A stretch of 64,000 nt of DNA, taken from Bdellovibrionales bacterium (GTDB lineage Bacteria; Bdellovibrionota; Bacteriovoracia; Bacteriovoracales; Bacteriovoracaceae). The DNA is taken from contig DAOWEO010000128.1 of the NCBI GenBank assembly GCA_030638415.1, positions 1 to 64,000 on the forward strand. The letters are read 5' to 3'. The translations under genes and the position numbers were made by a program. Below are positions 61,935-64,000 of this stretch, piece by piece; within the stretch, counting starts at the first letter, position 1, and each line of letters begins with the position of its first letter. The notes under the pieces are model-generated. The model was given only the letters and a program-made list of their open reading frames with translations. It ran no database searches and was not told the DNA's origin.

Positions 61935-63047
61935 ATGAAGAAATTTATTTTATTACCACTCTTTTTTGGACTTCTAGCCTATGTTACACTCAGGCTTTTA
62001 AATAGTCCTACCCGCATAATTCCATACCCTTATATAATCTCCTCCACCATTGATATCCCAGAGGAAGTTGAATTGAGTACACTCTTAGTTGTAGGTGACC
62101 GCCTAGGGAAATCACTTAGTTTCTTTGCTGAACGGATCCGAGAGCAAGTATTTAAGACTACTGACTCCAGCTTTACTATGTTTAATTGGGCTGAGGATGG
62201 TGAGGGGCTGCACCGCACAATTGCAAAATTAAAAAGCTTAGACGTATATCCATCATTGGTTATCTACTTTGGTGGATCTCAGGAGTTTCAGGAGAAGAAA
62301 TTTAACTTAAAAGATAAAAAGATCATCTCCAAGAACTTTAAAAGATATGACAATTCGATACTCCTTACATCTATATTTATTGTCCCTCAATTATCAAAAG
62401 CTATTTATTTACCCGAGACCTTAACATTTTTACCTAAAAAAATTAAAACTCAAACCTTAGAACTAAATTCTAAAAATACAATTGAGTTTAACAAAATTCT
62501 ATTTAAGTTATATCAAACAGAATTGGCAGAACTATTTCAACTTGCAACAGATAAAAACTTTAAGTTGCTTGTTATTATCCCACCTCTAAATATAGATGTT
62601 CCTATCAGAAATAACTGTCTTGCAAGCTCATTTACTGAAGAGAAAAAAAGTCAAAAACACATTCAAAACCTCATCAATAAAGACCTTTTACAAGAGGCGT
62701 ACAGTGAAGCTCTCGTTTTAACCGACAAAGATAAAACAAATGGACATAACCACCAACTATTAGGATTTGTTCTACGCGAGCAGGGGAAAATAAAAGATGC
62801 AATCAAGCAGTTAGAACAAGCAACTATTTATGATTGTGATTACTGGCGTGGAAGTATCGTTATGAATTCTATTTTGGAGACACAAGTAAAATCTTATGGA
62901 ATTCCCAGTATTAATTTTCATACCTATCTTTTAAAATACTACAATACAAATTTACTATTTTTTGATTCCATATTTCCGCAACGTATCTATTATGATAAAT
63001 TTATCCTAGGACTTTCAAAAAAAATCCAAGGAATTCTAGGAATCTAA
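61935..63047 (+). CDS. Membrane-anchored SGNH-hydrolase-like protein with TPR-like repeats
   Basis: 370 residues. An N-terminal hydrophobic segment (KKFILLPLFFGLLAYVTLRLL) anchors or exports it. The following ..LLVVGDRLGKSLSFFAERI.. and ..SLVIYFGGSQEFQ.. resemble blocks of the SGNH/GDSL or AlgX-like fold, with Asp in place of the usual nucleophile Ser. A TPR-like helical part (..LLGFVLREQGKIKDAIKQLEQATIYD..) comes near residues 270-305. The active-site Ser is not obvious, so function is open. Confidence 0.6.
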   Translation: MKKFILLPLFFGLLAYVTLRLLNSPTRIIPYPYIISSTIDIPEEVELSTLLVVGDRLGKSLSFFAERIREQVFKTTDSSFTMFNWAEDGEGLHRTIAKLKSLDVYPSLVIYFGGSQEFQEKKFNLKDKKIISKNFKRYDNSILLTSIFIVPQLSKAIYLPETLTFLPKKIKTQTLELNSKNTIEFNKILFKLYQTELAELFQLATDKNFKLLVIIPPLNIDVPIRNNCLASSFTEEKKSQKHIQNLINKDLLQEAYSEALVLTDKDKTNGHNHQLLGFVLREQGKIKDAIKQLEQATIYDCDYWRGSIVMNSILETQVKSYGIPSINFHTYLLKYYNTNLLFFDSIFPQRIYYDKFILGLSKKIQGILGI

Positions 63048-63065
63048 ACCTAACAAGGAACAAGC

Positions 63066-63518
63066 ATGGCAAGTGTTATTGAAAAAGAGCTTCTCAAAGA
63101 TCAAGTACTAATTGTGCAAGGAGATGAGCATACTAACCTCTACCTTGTACAAGAAGGAAAGTTTCTAGCCTGTGTTAGTGATGGTAATAAGGTTACGGCC
63201 CTGAGCTATATTTCTGCCGATGAATATATTGGTGAAATGTCTTTTTTTGATCAGCAACCGCGCAGTGCTCATATCATCTGTGTAGAGGATGCCAAAGTTT
63301 TACAAATCCCTGTAACTGAGATTGAATCACAAATGCCTTCTTGGATGGGGCTACTAGCAAAATCAATGACTAAAAAAATACGACTTTTAAATGAACAGAT
63401 TAAAACGAAGGGAATAAGGAAACATTCTGCTAACACAGTAGAAACTCTAAGCCCACAAGAACAAGGTCACTATTTCAAAATACTAGAAGCTTGCAAAGAG
63501 GAGTGTGGACTTGAATAA
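63066..63518 (+). CDS. Stand-alone cyclic-nucleotide-binding domain protein
   Basis: 150 residues. One CAP_ED domain is clear (..NLYLVQEGKFLACVSDGNKVTALSYISADEYIGEMSFFDQQPRSAHIICVEDAKVLQIP..), with the phosphate-binding GE(M)SFFD..PRSA loop typical of cNMP binders. It has no helix-turn-helix or output domain; a C-terminal helix remains. It probably signals by binding a partner. AAGGA lies six bases before the ATG. The start of the next gene lies inside its final codons. Confidence 0.85.
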   Translation: MASVIEKELLKDQVLIVQGDEHTNLYLVQEGKFLACVSDGNKVTALSYISADEYIGEMSFFDQQPRSAHIICVEDAKVLQIPVTEIESQMPSWMGLLAKSMTKKIRLLNEQIKTKGIRKHSANTVETLSPQEQGHYFKILEACKEECGLE

Positions 63519-64000
63519 TTCATTTTTAGGAGAGATAACTGAGGAACAATTTCTACAGCAATACTGGGAAAAAAAGCCTCTACTAATCAAACAAGCCGTA
63601 CCTCAAGCCTCAAAGCTAATGACTAAAGAGTTGATGATAGACATGGCTTATGAAGAAGAGGTTGAATCTAGATTTCTATTCCAAAATAAACAGCAAGAGT
63701 GGCACCTATTTCATGATCCAGTGACTCCAGAGCTTTTAGAAAAACATAATGGTGAAGCTTGGACTCTCATCAACCATGGAGTAAATCTATTTCATAAACC
63801 AATATTTGAACTACAAAAAAATTGTCGTTTTATTCCACAGTGGAATTTTGATGACGTTATGATTACTTATTCTATGCCAGATGGACATGTCGGTCCTCAT
63901 ATTGACTCTTATAATGTATTTATTGTACAGGGCCATGGGACCAAACGCTGGCAACTAAATCGCCAACCCGATACTGCAATTTATCCTGAGCAAGAACTTA
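63511..64000 (+). CDS. roxA: JmjC/cupin 2OG-Fe(II) oxygenase, RoxA (YcfD)-like (partial, runs off the end)
   Basis: 163 codons visible. TTG at 63511, seven bases after GAGGAG, gives LNNSFLGEITEEQFLQQYWEKKPLLIKQA, the beginning of ribosomal oxygenases of the RoxA (YcfD) type that hydroxylate an arginine of ribosomal protein uL16. The iron-binding motif HID sits in GHVGPHIDSYNVFIVQGHGTKRW. Frame and similarity are clear; the C-terminal half is beyond the window. Its start overlaps the end of the cNMP-binding gene, so coupling is likely. Confidence 0.88.
   Translation, partial: MNNSFLGEITEEQFLQQYWEKKPLLIKQAVPQASKLMTKELMIDMAYEEEVESRFLFQNKQQEWHLFHDPVTPELLEKHNGEAWTLINHGVNLFHKPIFELQKNCRFIPQWNFDDVMITYSMPDGHVGPHIDSYNVFIVQGHGTKRWQLNRQPDTAIYPEQEL

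Noticed and set aside
1-64000. CRISPR array, transposase or integrase gene
   Set aside because: No regularly spaced repeats and no transposase, integrase or recombinase signature were seen anywhere in the window.

Overview
The window is AT-rich, densely coded DNA of a Gram-negative bacterium. It has lipoprotein signal peptides, a complete type II secretion (T2SS) operon, an IHF-alpha-type protein and two sigma-54-type promoters. T2SS genes followed by a polyprenyl synthase, type III glutamine synthetase, large secreted proteins of no recognised family and many lipoproteins fit a predatory Bdellovibrionota of the Bacteriovorax/Halobacteriovorax type. That placement is an inference from gene content and was not tested.

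Bases 1-6764 are an accessory island ending at the 3' end of an intact tRNA-Leu(GAG) gene (6765-6851, minus strand). Two exact 19-bp copies of the tRNA 3' end (6555, 6660) lie just outside it, each next to a terminator-like hairpin, which looks like scars of repeated integration. The island carries two Fic genes with their own winged-helix domains and striking palindromic operators, an AAA ATPase, a RhuM-type protein, a toxin-like protein, a small membrane protein and a truncated KilA-N protein. A 45-65 bp repeat occurs three times (2536, 3385, 5134) and delimits cassettes. The two genes ending next to a repeat copy encode unrelated N-terminal domains fused to the same 61-residue C-terminal tail.

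Bases 6900-28000 are mainly housekeeping or metabolic: GlpE rhodanese, MBL hydrolase, a GYF-domain membrane protein, an arginase-family enzyme, an FmdB zinc ribbon with a METTL25-like methyltransferase, an HTH-MntA antitoxin whose HepT toxin gene has an in-frame stop, an ASCH protein, GlnN, an M61 protease, a degenerate IscA-like protein with a LysR regulator, a WecA/MraY-like transferase with two GT4 glycosyltransferases, an FG-GAP/UnbV lipoprotein and an acyl-CoA dehydrogenase.

Bases 28140-42761 hold the T2SS operon gspC-D-E-F-G-H-I-J-K-L-M-N followed by a farnesyl/geranyl diphosphate synthase. A MerR-type regulator and an IHF-alpha-like protein with a long acidic tail face it. Most genes in the operon overlap or nearly touch. 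The prepilin peptidase (gspO) is not here.

Bases 43700-64000 look envelope- and regulation-centred. A 1348-residue secreted protein with a hydrophobic hairpin and a 278-residue secreted duplicated-domain protein each have a GG-N10-GC sigma-54-type promoter; a soluble NtrB-like histidine kinase lies directly upstream of the second. There follow a pseudo-receiver/HD protein, a trypsin-like protease, a predicted amidoligase, a THUMP-type rRNA methyltransferase, a U32 peptidase pair (TrhP-like), an SGNH/TPR-like protein, a stand-alone cyclic-nucleotide-binding protein and the start of a RoxA-type ribosomal oxygenase cut by the window edge.
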